Shown here: positions 1 through 8,702 of the stretch, piece after piece
Position numbering within the stretch: the stretch's first letter is position 1
Layout: the number at the start of each line of letters is the position of its first letter
NCBI RefSeq assembly: GCF_017916475.1
Contig: NZ_JAFMTB010000001.1
Location: 744,001-808,000 of the forward strand
Direction: 5' to 3'
DNA: 64,000 bases
DNA from: Patulibacter sp. SYSU D01012
GTDB lineage: Bacteria > Actinomycetota > Thermoleophilia > Solirubrobacterales > Solirubrobacteraceae
Translations under genes and position numbers: made by a program
Notes under the pieces: generated by a model
Told to the model about the DNA's origin: nothing
The model's input: only the letters and a program-made list of their open reading frames with translations
The model's database searches: none

Positions 1-1
1 G

Positions 2-1324
2 GGGGAGGGCACCGACCGCGTCACCGGCGACGAGGGATCGGACTCGATCGACGGCGGCGCCGGTAACGACGACCTGGACGGCGGGGGCGGCTACGACCAG
101 CTCGCCGGCGGCGACGGCGACGACCTGCTGCAGTCCGCGCTGGGCGGCGACCTCCTCGACGGTGGGGCCGGCAACGATCGCCTGGAGGGCGACGAGCTGC
201 CGGGCGTGCTGCGCGGCGGGGACGGCAACGACGTGCTCAGCGGCGTCGGCGGGGCGGACGTGCTGGACGGTGGCGCGGGGAACGACACCCTCGACGGCGG
301 CCTGGGCGGCGACGCGCTCTCGGGCGGCGCCGGCCTCGACACCGTCACCTACGACAGCTCGCCGCAGGGCGTGAGCGCCACGCTCGACGGGCTGCCCAAC
401 GACGGAATGGTCGCCGAGGGCGACGATGTCGCCGGCGACGTGGAGACCGTGATCGGCTCGCAGGGCGACGACCGCCTTTCCGCCGGGCCGCTGCCGGTCA
501 CGCTGCAGGGCTCCGGCGGCGACGATGTGCTCACCGGCTCCGCCGGCGCGGACGTCCTCGACGGCGGCGCGGGGAACGACACCCTCGACGGCGGCCAGGG
601 CGCCGACACCCTCGCGGGCGGCGAGGGCCAGGACACCGTCACGTACGCCGCGCGGACCGCGTCACTGCACGTGGTTGTCGGCGGCGGCCGCCGCAGCGGC
701 CAGGCGGGGGAGAACGACGAGGTCCGTGGCGACATCGAGCGCGTCATCGGCGGCACGCGCGCCGACCGGCTCTCCGCGGCCAGCGGCCTGTCGGTCTCCT
801 TCTACGGCGGCGCGGGCAACGACCGCATCGACCTGCCGCGCATCCCCGCCGGCGACGAGGACCTCGGCGCCACCGGCAGCCGCGCGACCTGCGGCGCCGG
901 CACCGACACCGTGGTCGCCCGGCGCGACGAGCAGGTCGCCGCCGACTGCGAGATCGTCCGCCGCGACGGCGAGCTGACCGCTCTCGGGGTGCAGGGCGCC
1001 AGCTCTCCGCGCCTGACGGTCGACGTCGCGAAGGTCCGGATCGGCACTGACGGCATCCTTCGGGTCCCGGTCCGTTGCTCGAGCGAGACCAACGTTCGCT
1101 GCGCCACCGCGCTCACCGTCACCCGCAACCGCGAGCGCCTCGGCAAGACCAGCGGCCAGGTCGGCCGTGGCCGCATCCAGACCGCCAAGGTCCGTCTGCG
1201 TGGCTCGCAGGTCACCACGCTGCAGCGCCGGGGCGGCGCCGTGCGCATCACCCTGCGCGTCCGCGACAAGGGCGGGAAGGTCTCGGCCGCCACCGGCATC
1301 GTGGCCGTCAAGAAGGCGCGCTGA
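2..1324 (+). CDS. RTX calcium-binding repeat exoprotein, C-terminal part
   Basis: The frame is open through the left edge, so only the last 440 residues are present. Roughly the first 250 residues are rich in Gly/Asp nonapeptides of the GGxGxDxLx type (GGAGNDDLD, GGAGNDRLE, GGDGNDVLS and GGAGNDTLD twice). In the RTX family these bind Ca2+ and fold into a parallel beta-roll outside the cell. The repeat blocks alternate with spacer segments carrying DTVTY motifs. The last ~110 residues form a different, Arg/Lys-rich, probably beta-sandwich tail with a few Cys and end in KKAR, a style seen in secreted proteins of Solirubrobacterales (from memory). No type I secretion gene or catalytic domain is visible here, so an adhesin or S-layer-like role is only a guess. 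Confidence 0.85.
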   Translation, partial: GEGTDRVTGDEGSDSIDGGAGNDDLDGGGGYDQLAGGDGDDLLQSALGGDLLDGGAGNDRLEGDELPGVLRGGDGNDVLSGVGGADVLDGGAGNDTLDGGLGGDALSGGAGLDTVTYDSSPQGVSATLDGLPNDGMVAEGDDVAGDVETVIGSQGDDRLSAGPLPVTLQGSGGDDVLTGSAGADVLDGGAGNDTLDGGQGADTLAGGEGQDTVTYAARTASLHVVVGGGRRSGQAGENDEVRGDIERVIGGTRADRLSAASGLSVSFYGGAGNDRIDLPRIPAGDEDLGATGSRATCGAGTDTVVARRDEQVAADCEIVRRDGELTALGVQGASSPRLTVDVAKVRIGTDGILRVPVRCSSETNVRCATALTVTRNRERLGKTSGQVGRGRIQTAKVRLRGSQVTTLQRRGGAVRITLRVRDKGGKVSAATGIVAVKKAR

Positions 1325-1333
1325 GCCGGGGCG

Positions 1334-2536
1334 ATGGACGACGCGTGGCTCGACCGGCTCGAAGTGCTCACCGGGCTGAACGCTGACGCGCCGCCCAGGC
1401 CCGTCGACCCGGCGGCGAGCGTGCCCGGGCCTGGATTGCCCTCGGATTTTCGGGACGTCTTCGCCCGGTACGGCCGCTCCCTCTTGTTCGGTCGTTCGGA
1501 CGACGTCGTGGTCCGGTACGCCGAGCTCTCGCCAATCGACGCGGCGGAAGACGCCGAGGCCTTCGGAGCCGACGGGTACGCCTGGTCGTGGTTCGGTGGG
1601 CCGTGGCGTGTCGTCGGCGTGTCCCGCAGTTCCTGTGAGCCGTGGAGCGGGCTCGAGGTCCCTCCGGTCCCGTTCGTGGGGGAGTCGTGGGGTACCGCAC
1701 ACTTCGGCGGCATGCGGGTGCGCGGCACCCTGGTCTGGGCGCCGCCGCAGGGCGAGGTCCGTCCGACGGCGCTGCTCTCGGCGCAACGTGCCGCGGCCTG
1801 GATCTTGGCGATGCCCGCCGCCGAGATCCTGACCCGCGTCCTTCTGGGACTCACCGGCTGCCCATGGCTCCCCGGCCCCGACCCCGCGCTCGCCACACCA
1901 AGGGGTGGCGTGCGCTTGGCCGAAGACACCATCACGGCGCCCTCGGTCGAGACCCACGCCCCCGAGCTTCTCGATGGCGCACCGCTTCCTCCGCCGGACC
2001 GTGCACGCGCCGAGCGAGACCTCGCCGAACTCACAGCGCTGGCCCCACCGCCCGCGCGGCCCGCGTCACCGCCGGCGTGGGAGACGATCGCCGAACTTCT
2101 GGGAGGCCCGGTCCGGGAGGACGTCCGCGAGCTGCTGGACACGTACGGCGCCGGCGAGTTCACGGTGCCGGAGAACGACCAGGCCTTCGACGTCGGCTTC
2201 CACCCGCTTCGCGCCGAGTGGGCCGAGCTGCAGAGCGACGAGGCACTCGAGCTGTTCGACGTCACCGACCTGCACGGCACCCAACCCATCGGTCGCCTCC
2301 GCGCCGTCGGCATCGGCTGGCTGGACGGGCCCGAGCACGACCTCTGGCTCTACCGCTGCGGCGACGCGCACGGGCTCGCGCACAACGACGGCGACTGCGT
2401 CACCCGCATGGCCGGCAGCGCCGCGAGCGCTGTCCTGGACGCCATCCACGGCCGCGGGCTCCTCGCCTTCCCGCCGAGAGACCCCGACTCCGATCCCCAC
2501 CGTGTCGTCTTCCGCCGGCTCGGCAATCTCGACTGA
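1334..2536 (+). CDS. Hypothetical protein, possible tandem SUKH (SMI1/KNR4-like) domains
   Basis: This 400-residue soluble protein starts 9 nt after the RTX stop with a weak GGGGCG Shine-Dalgarno. Near residue 35 it has LPSDFRDVFARYG, which resembles the opening helix of SUKH/SMI1-KNR4 domains (usually LPxDYxxFLxxYNG). A second similar unit begins near residue 250 (ETIAELLGG then VRELLDTYGAGEF) and runs through a Trp/Asp-rich region to the C terminus. There is no signal peptide or membrane segment. SUKH proteins are often immunity proteins of contact-dependent toxins, and its place directly behind a secreted repeat protein fits that, but the assignment rests on short motifs only. Otherwise it is an uncharacterised protein. 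Confidence 0.7.
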   Translation: MDDAWLDRLEVLTGLNADAPPRPVDPAASVPGPGLPSDFRDVFARYGRSLLFGRSDDVVVRYAELSPIDAAEDAEAFGADGYAWSWFGGPWRVVGVSRSSCEPWSGLEVPPVPFVGESWGTAHFGGMRVRGTLVWAPPQGEVRPTALLSAQRAAAWILAMPAAEILTRVLLGLTGCPWLPGPDPALATPRGGVRLAEDTITAPSVETHAPELLDGAPLPPPDRARAERDLAELTALAPPPARPASPPAWETIAELLGGPVREDVRELLDTYGAGEFTVPENDQAFDVGFHPLRAEWAELQSDEALELFDVTDLHGTQPIGRLRAVGIGWLDGPEHDLWLYRCGDAHGLAHNDGDCVTRMAGSAASAVLDAIHGRGLLAFPPRDPDSDPHRVVFRRLGNLD

Positions 2537-2553
2537 CACGCGAGCGGACGGGA

Positions 2554-2580
2554 CCGCGGACATGTGTCCGCTGTCCGCGG
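2554..2580 (+). terminator. Hairpin after the SUKH-like gene
   Basis: Arms CCGCGGAC and GTCCGCGG (8 bp, perfect) flank an 11-nt loop that itself holds part of a GCGGACATGTGTCCGC palindrome. It lies 18 nt after the stop codon. It has no U-tract, as is usual in high-GC actinobacteria. The rest of the stretch up to about 2727 shows nothing I can interpret. Confidence 0.5.
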
Positions 2581-2727
2581 TGCCTTGTCGGGAGGCGAGG
2601 TGGAGCGTGCCGAGGGGACGTCGCTTCTGTGTCCCAGCGGCCCGCTCGCCCAGATCGTCTCCGCCGCGCTCACGTTGACGGTCAGCGGTGAGGTCGATCC
2701 GATACGGCGCTCCGACCGCGCGAGCGC

Positions 2728-2859
2728 CTAGCGCTCGTCGTCCTCGCGGTCCTGCGGCCGCTTCCGCGACCCGCGGTAGACGAGCAGGCCGCCCATGCCG
2801 AGCACGAGCGCCATGCAGACGCCGGTCAGCAGATCGGATGCCGTCGACGCCAGGGCCAT
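2728..2859 (-). CDS. 43-residue single-pass membrane peptide
   Basis: A short frame encodes MALASTASDL, then a hydrophobic stretch (residues ~11-28, rich in Leu/Val/Met/Gly), then YRGSRKRPQDREDDER. The layout is one transmembrane helix, a positive stop-transfer cluster and an acidic tail, so the C terminus is probably cytoplasmic. A TACGAT element ends exactly 6 nt before the ATG, the leaderless-promoter spacing that recurs through this window, which supports expression. There is no recognisable family. It is transcribed alone, divergent from the GT2 gene that follows. The function is unknown. Confidence 0.65.
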   Translation of the reverse strand: MALASTASDLLTGVCMALVLGMGGLLVYRGSRKRPQDREDDER

Positions 2860-2993
2860 CGGCCGATCGTACGCCGGTGCTCCCGCGGGCGCCTGCGCGG
2901 GGCGGCGGGTCGGTCCTCTAGGCTGTCCGGTGCCTCTGCCCGCGCCCGCCGACGCGGCGCGCGCCCCGTCCGTCCCTGCACGTAGGACCCCGC

Positions 2994-4181
2994 ATGAGCG
3001 CCACCACCTCGCCCCAGACGCCGCACTCGCCCTCCACGGAGCCCGAGGACCAGCTCCTCGTCTCCGTCGTGATCCCGTGCCTGAACGAGGAGGAGAACAT
3101 CGTCGCCGTCGTCACCCAGGCGCGCGAGGCGATCCAGGCGGCCGGGGTCAGCGGCGAGGTCGTCGTGGCCGACAACAACAGCACCGACCGGTCCGCCGAG
3201 CTGGCGACCCAGGCCGGCGCGCGCGTCGTGCACGTGCCCCAGCGCGGCTACGGCGCGGCGTACATGGGCGGCTTCTCGGCCGCCAAGGGCAAGTACATCG
3301 TCATGGGCGACGCCGACCTGACGTACGACTTCCACGAGATCCCCAACTTCGTGCGCGAGCTCGACGCCGGGGCCGACCTGGTCATGGGCAACCGGATGAA
3401 CAACATCCAGCCCGGCGCCATGCCGTGGCTGCACCAGTACGTCGGCAACCCGCTGCTGTCGGGCTTCCTCAACCTGCTCTTCAAGACCGGCGTGCGCGAC
3501 GCCCACTGCGGCATGCGCGCCGTCCGCCGCAGCGCCCTGCCGGCGATGGACCTGCGCACGCCGGGCATGGAGTTCGCGTCCGAGATGGTGATCCGCGCGA
3601 GCAAGGCGAAGCTCGACATCCGCGAGTTCGACATCCAGTACCACCCGCGCGGCGGCGAGTCGAAGCTGTCGACCTGGCGCGACGGCTGGCGGCACCTGCG
3701 CTTCCTCCTCGCCCACAGCCCGACGCACCTGTTCCTCGTGCCCGGCCTGGTGCTCCTCGTGCTCGGCGTCCTCGTGATGGCGATGGTCGTGGGCGGCCTG
3801 AACCTGTTCGGGCGCGACTGGTCCATCCACACGCTGATGGGCGGCTCGCTCCTGACGATCATCGGCGTGCAGATCGTGTCGCTCGGCCTGTGCGCGCACG
3901 CCTACGGCATGTACTTCATGGGCGACGTCGACCCGTGGTTCGACCGCATGCGCTCGCGCTACCGCCTGGAGCACGGCCTGATGCTCGGGGGCGTGGCGAT
4001 CATCGTGGGGCTGATCGCCGCGGTCGTGATCGTCATCGACTGGGCGTCCGGCGGCTTCGGCGCGCTCAGCCAGACCAACCTGGCGCTCGTCGCCGTCACG
4101 CTCATCGTCATCGGCGTGCAGACCTTCTTCTCGAGCTTCCTGCTCTCGATCATCGGCCTGCGGGGCAAGGACCCCGTCTGA
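2994..4181 (+). CDS. Membrane-anchored GT2 glycosyltransferase (DPM1-like)
   Basis: The GT-A fold domain occupies residues ~20-235. It has the nucleotide-sugar start VSVVIPCLNEEENI, VVVADNNSTDRS, and a DxD metal motif in MGDADLTYD (D106/D108). The C-terminal third has four hydrophobic helices (about 245-270, 280-303, 325-348, 358-382). This architecture is that of polyprenyl-phosphate hexose synthases and related GT2 enzymes that charge undecaprenyl phosphate at the inner membrane face. An AGGA Shine-Dalgarno lies 8 nt before the ATG, and a TAGGCT -10 candidate about 70 nt upstream suggests a conventional leader. The sugar is unknown. It opens the first polysaccharide block. Confidence 0.88.
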   Translation: MSATTSPQTPHSPSTEPEDQLLVSVVIPCLNEEENIVAVVTQAREAIQAAGVSGEVVVADNNSTDRSAELATQAGARVVHVPQRGYGAAYMGGFSAAKGKYIVMGDADLTYDFHEIPNFVRELDAGADLVMGNRMNNIQPGAMPWLHQYVGNPLLSGFLNLLFKTGVRDAHCGMRAVRRSALPAMDLRTPGMEFASEMVIRASKAKLDIREFDIQYHPRGGESKLSTWRDGWRHLRFLLAHSPTHLFLVPGLVLLVLGVLVMAMVVGGLNLFGRDWSIHTLMGGSLLTIIGVQIVSLGLCAHAYGMYFMGDVDPWFDRMRSRYRLEHGLMLGGVAIIVGLIAAVVIVIDWASGGFGALSQTNLALVAVTLIVIGVQTFFSSFLLSIIGLRGKDPV

Positions 4182-4226
4182 GCGGTCGCGCGGCGGCCGG
4201 GCGCCGCCGGCGGCTGCCGCCGGGTC

Positions 4227-4245
4227 GGGGCCGGACGCCGGCCCC
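4227..4245. terminator. Bidirectional hairpin between convergent GT genes
   Basis: Perfect arms GGGGCCGG and CCGGCCCC with a 3-nt loop lie in the 66-bp space between two convergent stop codons. Confidence 0.6.
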
Positions 4246-4247
4246 CC

Positions 4248-6263
4248 TCAGCGCGTCGTGGGCGCCACGGCCTGCGGCGCCGTCGCGCGCTCCTCGGCGA
4301 GCGCCGTGTAGAAGCGCTCCAGCGCATCCAGGCGCTTCGGCCACGCGTAGCTGGCCGCGGTGACGCGGCCCGCGGCGACCAGGCGCTCGCGCAGCTCCGC
4401 ATCGTCCAGCAGCCGCTGGATCGCCGCGGCGACGGCGGCCGGGTCGCGGTCCGGCATCAGGCAGTTCACACCGTCGCGGCAGAAGTCGCGGTTGCCGTTG
4501 GAGTCCGTGGAGACCACCGCGGCGCCGGCGGCCATCGCCTCGAGCGGCGGCAGGCAGAAGCCCTCGTGCTTCGACGTCTGCACCAGCACCGTCGCCTCGT
4601 TGAGCAGCTCGTTCACGCGCTCGTCGGAGGGGAAGCGGTGGAACTGCACCGGCCCGTCCAGGCCGTCCGCCAGCTCGGGCTCGGTGCCGAACAGGACCAG
4701 CTCGGGACGCGGCGCCGGCAGCGCGCCGTACGCGGCACGGGTCAGCGGGAAGTCCTTCAGCGGGTTCGAGCGTGCGGTCGACAGGACCGAGCGCTCCTTA
4801 CGCGCCGCGCCCGGCAGCTCGCGGTACGTCTCGACGTCCAGGCCGGGGGTGAAGACCGTCGGGTCGGCCACGCCGAGCGTCTTCAGCTCCTCGGCCACCC
4901 AGATCGACCCGGCCAAGTACGCGAACTCCTCGCGATAGCTGGCGTGCACCTTCTGCTGGTCGACGGGCGCGGTGTAGTACGAGCTCTCGACGTCCTGCAC
5001 CAGGTAGACGGGCACGCCGTGCAGCACGGAGGCCTCCCACACCCACGAGGACGTCTCCCACCACGTGGCGACCTTGATCGCGTCGACCGGGCCCAGCTCG
5101 TGCGCGAGCTCGGCGTAGGAGTCGAACCGCCGCACCGGCACCTTCAGGTCGAACCAGTCGGGCGCGCCGTCCTCGTCGAGCGTCCACAGCTCGGGGTGGT
5201 GCCCCCGCTCGAGCAGGCCGTTCAGGTGGGTGAAGATGACGCGGTGGCCGCCGCCGATGCCGGTGTCCTGCGTCACGTAGATCACGCGCAGGCCGCCGTC
5301 CTCGGCCCGGACGCGCCGCTCGTTCAGCTCGCCGCCCCAGCGCTCCCAGAAGCGCCGCTGCGACGCCAGCTCGCGGTCGCCCTGAGTGGTGCCGCGGGTC
5401 TTGCTCTCGTGGTGGATCAGGACGGCCTGGGGCGCGTAGCCCACGCGGCGGCCGTGCGCCCACGCGCGCATCGCGTAGTCGACGTCCTCGTACGCCATCC
5501 CGTAGCCCTCGTCGAGCAGGCCCAGGTCGTCCAGCGCCTCGCGGGTGACGTACAGGCAGGCGCCGGTGGCCGCCAGGGTCGGGCCCTCGACGTTCGCCGA
5601 CGGATGGTCAGCGGCCTGGAAGCGGAACCGGTGATCGAACCAGATCGGCTGGTCGCGGTTGCGCACCATCCCGCCGAACTGGATCGACGTGTCGGGATAG
5701 AGCAGCTTGGCGCCGACCAGGTCGAAGTCGCGGCGATAGGCCGCGTACTGCAGCGCGGCGAGCCAGCCCTGCTGCGCCACCACGTCGCTGTTGAGCAGGA
5801 CGGCGTCCTCCTCGCGGCGCACGACGCGCAGGCCGCGGTTGCAGTTGGCCGCGAAGCCGCGCTGCTCGTCGCCCAGGACCAGGTCGACGCCCTCCTCGAC
5901 CGCCAGCAGCTTGAGGGCCGCCACGTGCTCGGGGGCGGACGCGTCGTCGCAGACCACGATGCGCGTCAGGCGCGGATCGGTCGTGCGACGGACGCTGCGG
6001 ACGGCGGTCGCGACGAGCGACGGGTCGCCGTACGTGGGGATGACCACCGCGACCGGCCGGCCCTCGCGGGCGTACCAGGCGCGCGCGGGGCCGGTGGCGT
6101 CGCCGATGCCGCCCAGCGCGCCGCTGGGCAACAGCCGCTGCGGGGCGCGGCCGACGCGGCGCACGAGCTCGCGCCAGCCCAGGTGCTGCACCGTCAGCGC
6201 GGCGCGGCGGGGCAGGCCGGTCAGCAGGCGGCGCAGGTGGCGGAAGTAGAGCGAGGCGTCCAT
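4248..6263 (-). CDS. Two-domain glycosyltransferase (GT2 + GT4)
   Basis: This 671-residue protein has a GT2 domain (residues ~65-330: VAVVIPTYGDPS, CDDAS, LLNSDVV, then MAYEDVDYAMRAW and HHESKTRG) fused to a GT4-type GT-B domain (~345-660: VIYVTQDTGIGGGHRV, STARSNPLKDFP, and the donor-site motif SKHEGFCLPPLEAMAAG). Such double enzymes add successive sugars of an O-antigen or capsule repeat in the cytoplasm. The start at MDASLYF follows the stop of the preceding gene by only 5 nt, so the two are one operon. Linkage and sugars cannot be read from sequence. Confidence 0.88.
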   Translation of the reverse strand: MDASLYFRHLRRLLTGLPRRAALTVQHLGWRELVRRVGRAPQRLLPSGALGGIGDATGPARAWYAREGRPVAVVIPTYGDPSLVATAVRSVRRTTDPRLTRIVVCDDASAPEHVAALKLLAVEEGVDLVLGDEQRGFAANCNRGLRVVRREEDAVLLNSDVVAQQGWLAALQYAAYRRDFDLVGAKLLYPDTSIQFGGMVRNRDQPIWFDHRFRFQAADHPSANVEGPTLAATGACLYVTREALDDLGLLDEGYGMAYEDVDYAMRAWAHGRRVGYAPQAVLIHHESKTRGTTQGDRELASQRRFWERWGGELNERRVRAEDGGLRVIYVTQDTGIGGGHRVIFTHLNGLLERGHHPELWTLDEDGAPDWFDLKVPVRRFDSYAELAHELGPVDAIKVATWWETSSWVWEASVLHGVPVYLVQDVESSYYTAPVDQQKVHASYREEFAYLAGSIWVAEELKTLGVADPTVFTPGLDVETYRELPGAARKERSVLSTARSNPLKDFPLTRAAYGALPAPRPELVLFGTEPELADGLDGPVQFHRFPSDERVNELLNEATVLVQTSKHEGFCLPPLEAMAAGAAVVSTDSNGNRDFCRDGVNCLMPDRDPAAVAAAIQRLLDDAELRERLVAAGRVTAASYAWPKRLDALERFYTALAEERATAPQAVAPTTR

Positions 6264-6268
6264 CGAGG

Positions 6269-7246
6269 TCAGGCGTCCAGATCGATCGGCTCGACGGTCG
6301 CGATGCCGTCGCGGGAGAGCCAGCGCCGCAGGCGCGGGGACAGGCGGTCGGCGCGGGTGCCCGCCGCGGCCGCCACGGCCCGCTCGGCGTGGTAGGCCAG
6401 AGACGCTAGCGTCGCCCGGTCGGCGGCGCGCCGCGAGGCGCCGTGCTGCAGCGCCCACGCGCGGTCCTCGACCGTCTGGCGACGCACGGTGCCCACCAGG
6501 TGCCGCGGACGGGCGCTCGTCCGCGTGCCGTACACCTCGTGCAGGGCCCGGAACTCGTCGAACAGCCGCCGGAAGCGCTCGCCGGGCGGATAGTCGTGCG
6601 AGTGCTCGACCGCCGCGGTGGGCACGAACGCCCGCGCCCAGCCGGCACGCAGCAGGTCGATCGCCAGCAGCTGGTCCTCGGCGTACGCGACGTCGCGGAA
6701 CGGTACGTCCTGCCACGCCTCGCGGAGCAGGGCGCCGTTGGCGTCCGTGTGGAACGTGGCGGGGGAGGGCCGCAGCGGGCGCGGCACGTCGGCCGCCCGG
6801 TAGAGCGTCGGCGTGCCGCCGACCCCGGCCATCCCCCCGAACATCTGCGTCAGCTCGCGCGTGGTGGCGACGCTCGCCGTCGGCCGCGGCAGGTACGGCC
6901 CGCACGCCAGCGCGACGTCGTCGGCCAGGTCGAACGCGCCCGTCAACGCGCGCAGCCAGCCGCGCGTGCCGGGCACGGCGTCCTGCGTCAGGAACGCCAC
7001 GACGTCGCCGCGCGTCTCGCGCATGAGCAGGTTGCGCGTGCGTCCGTGGCCGAACTCGGCACGCGAGATGCGGACCACCCGCGCGCCGGCCGCGGCCGCG
7101 CGCTCGTCCGAACCGTCCGTCGAGCCCGAGTCGCAGACGACGACCTCGCGCAGGTTCGGCGCGTCCTGGGCCACCAGCGCGTCGAGGACACGGCCCAGGA
7201 GCGGGCCGCCATTCAGGACGGGGATGGCGACCGAGAGGGAGCGCAC
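6269..7246 (-). CDS. GT2 rhamnosyltransferase-like glycosyltransferase
   Basis: A 325-residue GT-A enzyme opens LSVAIPVLNGG, followed by VVVCDSGSTDGSDE, FGHGRTRN and FLTQDAVP. The combination of SGSTDG, GRTRN and FLTQDA is typical of bacterial rhamnosyltransferases. I chose the GTG start (VRSLSVAIP) because a TACGAT -10 element ends exactly 6 nt before it and no useful Shine-Dalgarno is present. An upstream start would add about 58 non-conserved residues. It is the first gene of a two-gene operon with the GT2/GT4 enzyme. Confidence 0.87.
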   Translation of the reverse strand: MRSLSVAIPVLNGGPLLGRVLDALVAQDAPNLREVVVCDSGSTDGSDERAAAAGARVVRISRAEFGHGRTRNLLMRETRGDVVAFLTQDAVPGTRGWLRALTGAFDLADDVALACGPYLPRPTASVATTRELTQMFGGMAGVGGTPTLYRAADVPRPLRPSPATFHTDANGALLREAWQDVPFRDVAYAEDQLLAIDLLRAGWARAFVPTAAVEHSHDYPPGERFRRLFDEFRALHEVYGTRTSARPRHLVGTVRRQTVEDRAWALQHGASRRAADRATLASLAYHAERAVAAAAGTRADRLSPRLRRWLSRDGIATVEPIDLDA

Positions 7247-7430
7247 GGAGGGATCGTACGAGGCGGCGCGCGGCGGCCCGACTGCGGGAGGGGCCGCCAC
7301 CCGCTTGCGCTCAGAGTTCGCCGAGGCGTGCCCGCATGGTTCACGCGCGTGCGTTCCAGGCGGCAGACGCACCGGACACGCCGTTCCGCTTCGTTCCGCA
7401 GGCGCCCGCGCATCCTGCAACCATGATCGA

Positions 7431-8702
7431 GTGTCGTCTCCTGCGATCGTGGTCGACGGCGTCCGAAAGTCCTTCCGCCGTCCGCATCACCAGACGCACA
7501 CGCTGAAGGAACGGGCGCTGCATCCCTTCCGGCGCGTGGGGCATGACGAGTTCACCGCCGTGGACGACGTCTCGTTCTCCGTCGAGGAGGGCGAGTTCTT
7601 CGGCATCGTCGGCCGCAACGGCTCGGGCAAGAGCACGCTGCTGAAGATGCTCGCCGGCATCTACGGCGCGGACGCTGGCGACATCTGGCTGCGCGGCCGG
7701 CTCTCCACGTTCATCGAGCTCGGCGTCGGATTCAACCCCGATCTCGGCGCGCGCGACAACGTGATGCTCAACGCCATCATGCTCGGCCTGACCCCGTCAG
7801 TCGCCCGTTCGCGCTACGACGCCGTGATCGACTTCGCCGAGCTGCGCGACTTCGAGGACGTCAAACTCAAGAACTACTCGTCGGGCATGCACGTCCGTCT
7901 CGCGTTCTCGGTGATGATCCAGGTGGACGCCGACGTGCTGCTGATCGACGAGGTTCTGGCGGTCGGTGACGCGGCGTTCCAGCAGAAGTGCTTCGACCAG
8001 TTCAACCGCCTGCGCGACGAGGGCCGCACCATGGTGCTCGTCACGCACGACATGGGGGCCGTGAAGCGGTTCTGCGACCGCGCCATGCTGATGGAGCGCG
8101 GCCGCGTCGTCGAGCAGGGCGACCCCGAACGTGTCGGCGCCAACTACCTGGCCGTGAACTTCAGCGAGGACCGCGAGGCCTCTGCGGCGAGCATCGGCGC
8201 AGGCGCGGTTGACCTGAACCGCCAGGGCGACGGCCGCGCGCGCGTCGAGCGGATGACCGTCGAGGACGACCGCGGCGAGCCGCGACTGCTCATTCAGCGC
8301 GGCGAGACCGTCGTCGTGCGGTTCGAACTGCAGTTCGTCGAGGACATGCTGGAGCCCTCCGTCGGCCTAGTCGTCGAAGACGACCAGCACCGTCCCGTCT
8401 TCTCGGGCAACTCGATCTGGGTGCAGCGCCCGGTGGGCAACTTCCGCGCCGGCGACCGCGCCGAGGCGATCGTGCGCTTCGAGAACGTATTCGCGTCGGG
8501 CCGCTACACCGTCACGCCCTACGTCGCCTCGCGCGGGGCCGCCGACCTGGAGTTCGCGGACCGACGCAAGGACTTCGGGTCGTTCGTCTCGGCCGGACCG
8601 AACGACACGGGCGCGATCACCGTCCTCGACCACGACGTCGAGGTGCGAGCCCTCGGGCACGATCGCCCCGCGGCCCTGCCCGCGACGGAGGTCCGCTCGT
8701 GA
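7431..8702 (+). CDS. wzt: Wzt-type ABC transporter ATPase with C-terminal glycan-binding domain
   Basis: The 423-residue protein has an ABC domain (residues 1-250): Walker A GRNGSGKST at 61-69, the Wzt-type signature YSSGM in place of LSGG, and Walker B VLLIDEV. A second domain (~270-420) of beta strands matches the Wzt C-terminal fold that binds the end of the O-polysaccharide. It energises export of a finished lipid-linked glycan through Wzm. The GTG start places SSPAIVVDGVRKSF at the N terminus; an AACCAT hexamer lies 6 nt upstream. The gene ends in GTGA, overlapping the wzm start by 4 nt, so the two are translationally coupled. Confidence 0.92.
   Translation: MSSPAIVVDGVRKSFRRPHHQTHTLKERALHPFRRVGHDEFTAVDDVSFSVEEGEFFGIVGRNGSGKSTLLKMLAGIYGADAGDIWLRGRLSTFIELGVGFNPDLGARDNVMLNAIMLGLTPSVARSRYDAVIDFAELRDFEDVKLKNYSSGMHVRLAFSVMIQVDADVLLIDEVLAVGDAAFQQKCFDQFNRLRDEGRTMVLVTHDMGAVKRFCDRAMLMERGRVVEQGDPERVGANYLAVNFSEDREASAASIGAGAVDLNRQGDGRARVERMTVEDDRGEPRLLIQRGETVVVRFELQFVEDMLEPSVGLVVEDDQHRPVFSGNSIWVQRPVGNFRAGDRAEAIVRFENVFASGRYTVTPYVASRGAADLEFADRRKDFGSFVSAGPNDTGAITVLDHDVEVRALGHDRPAALPATEVRS

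Noticed and set aside
4566-6395. Long open frames antisense to the large GT2/GT4 gene and similar shadows throughout
   Set aside because: They have Arg/Gly/Val-rich composition without motifs and are explained by high third-position GC of the real genes on the other strand.
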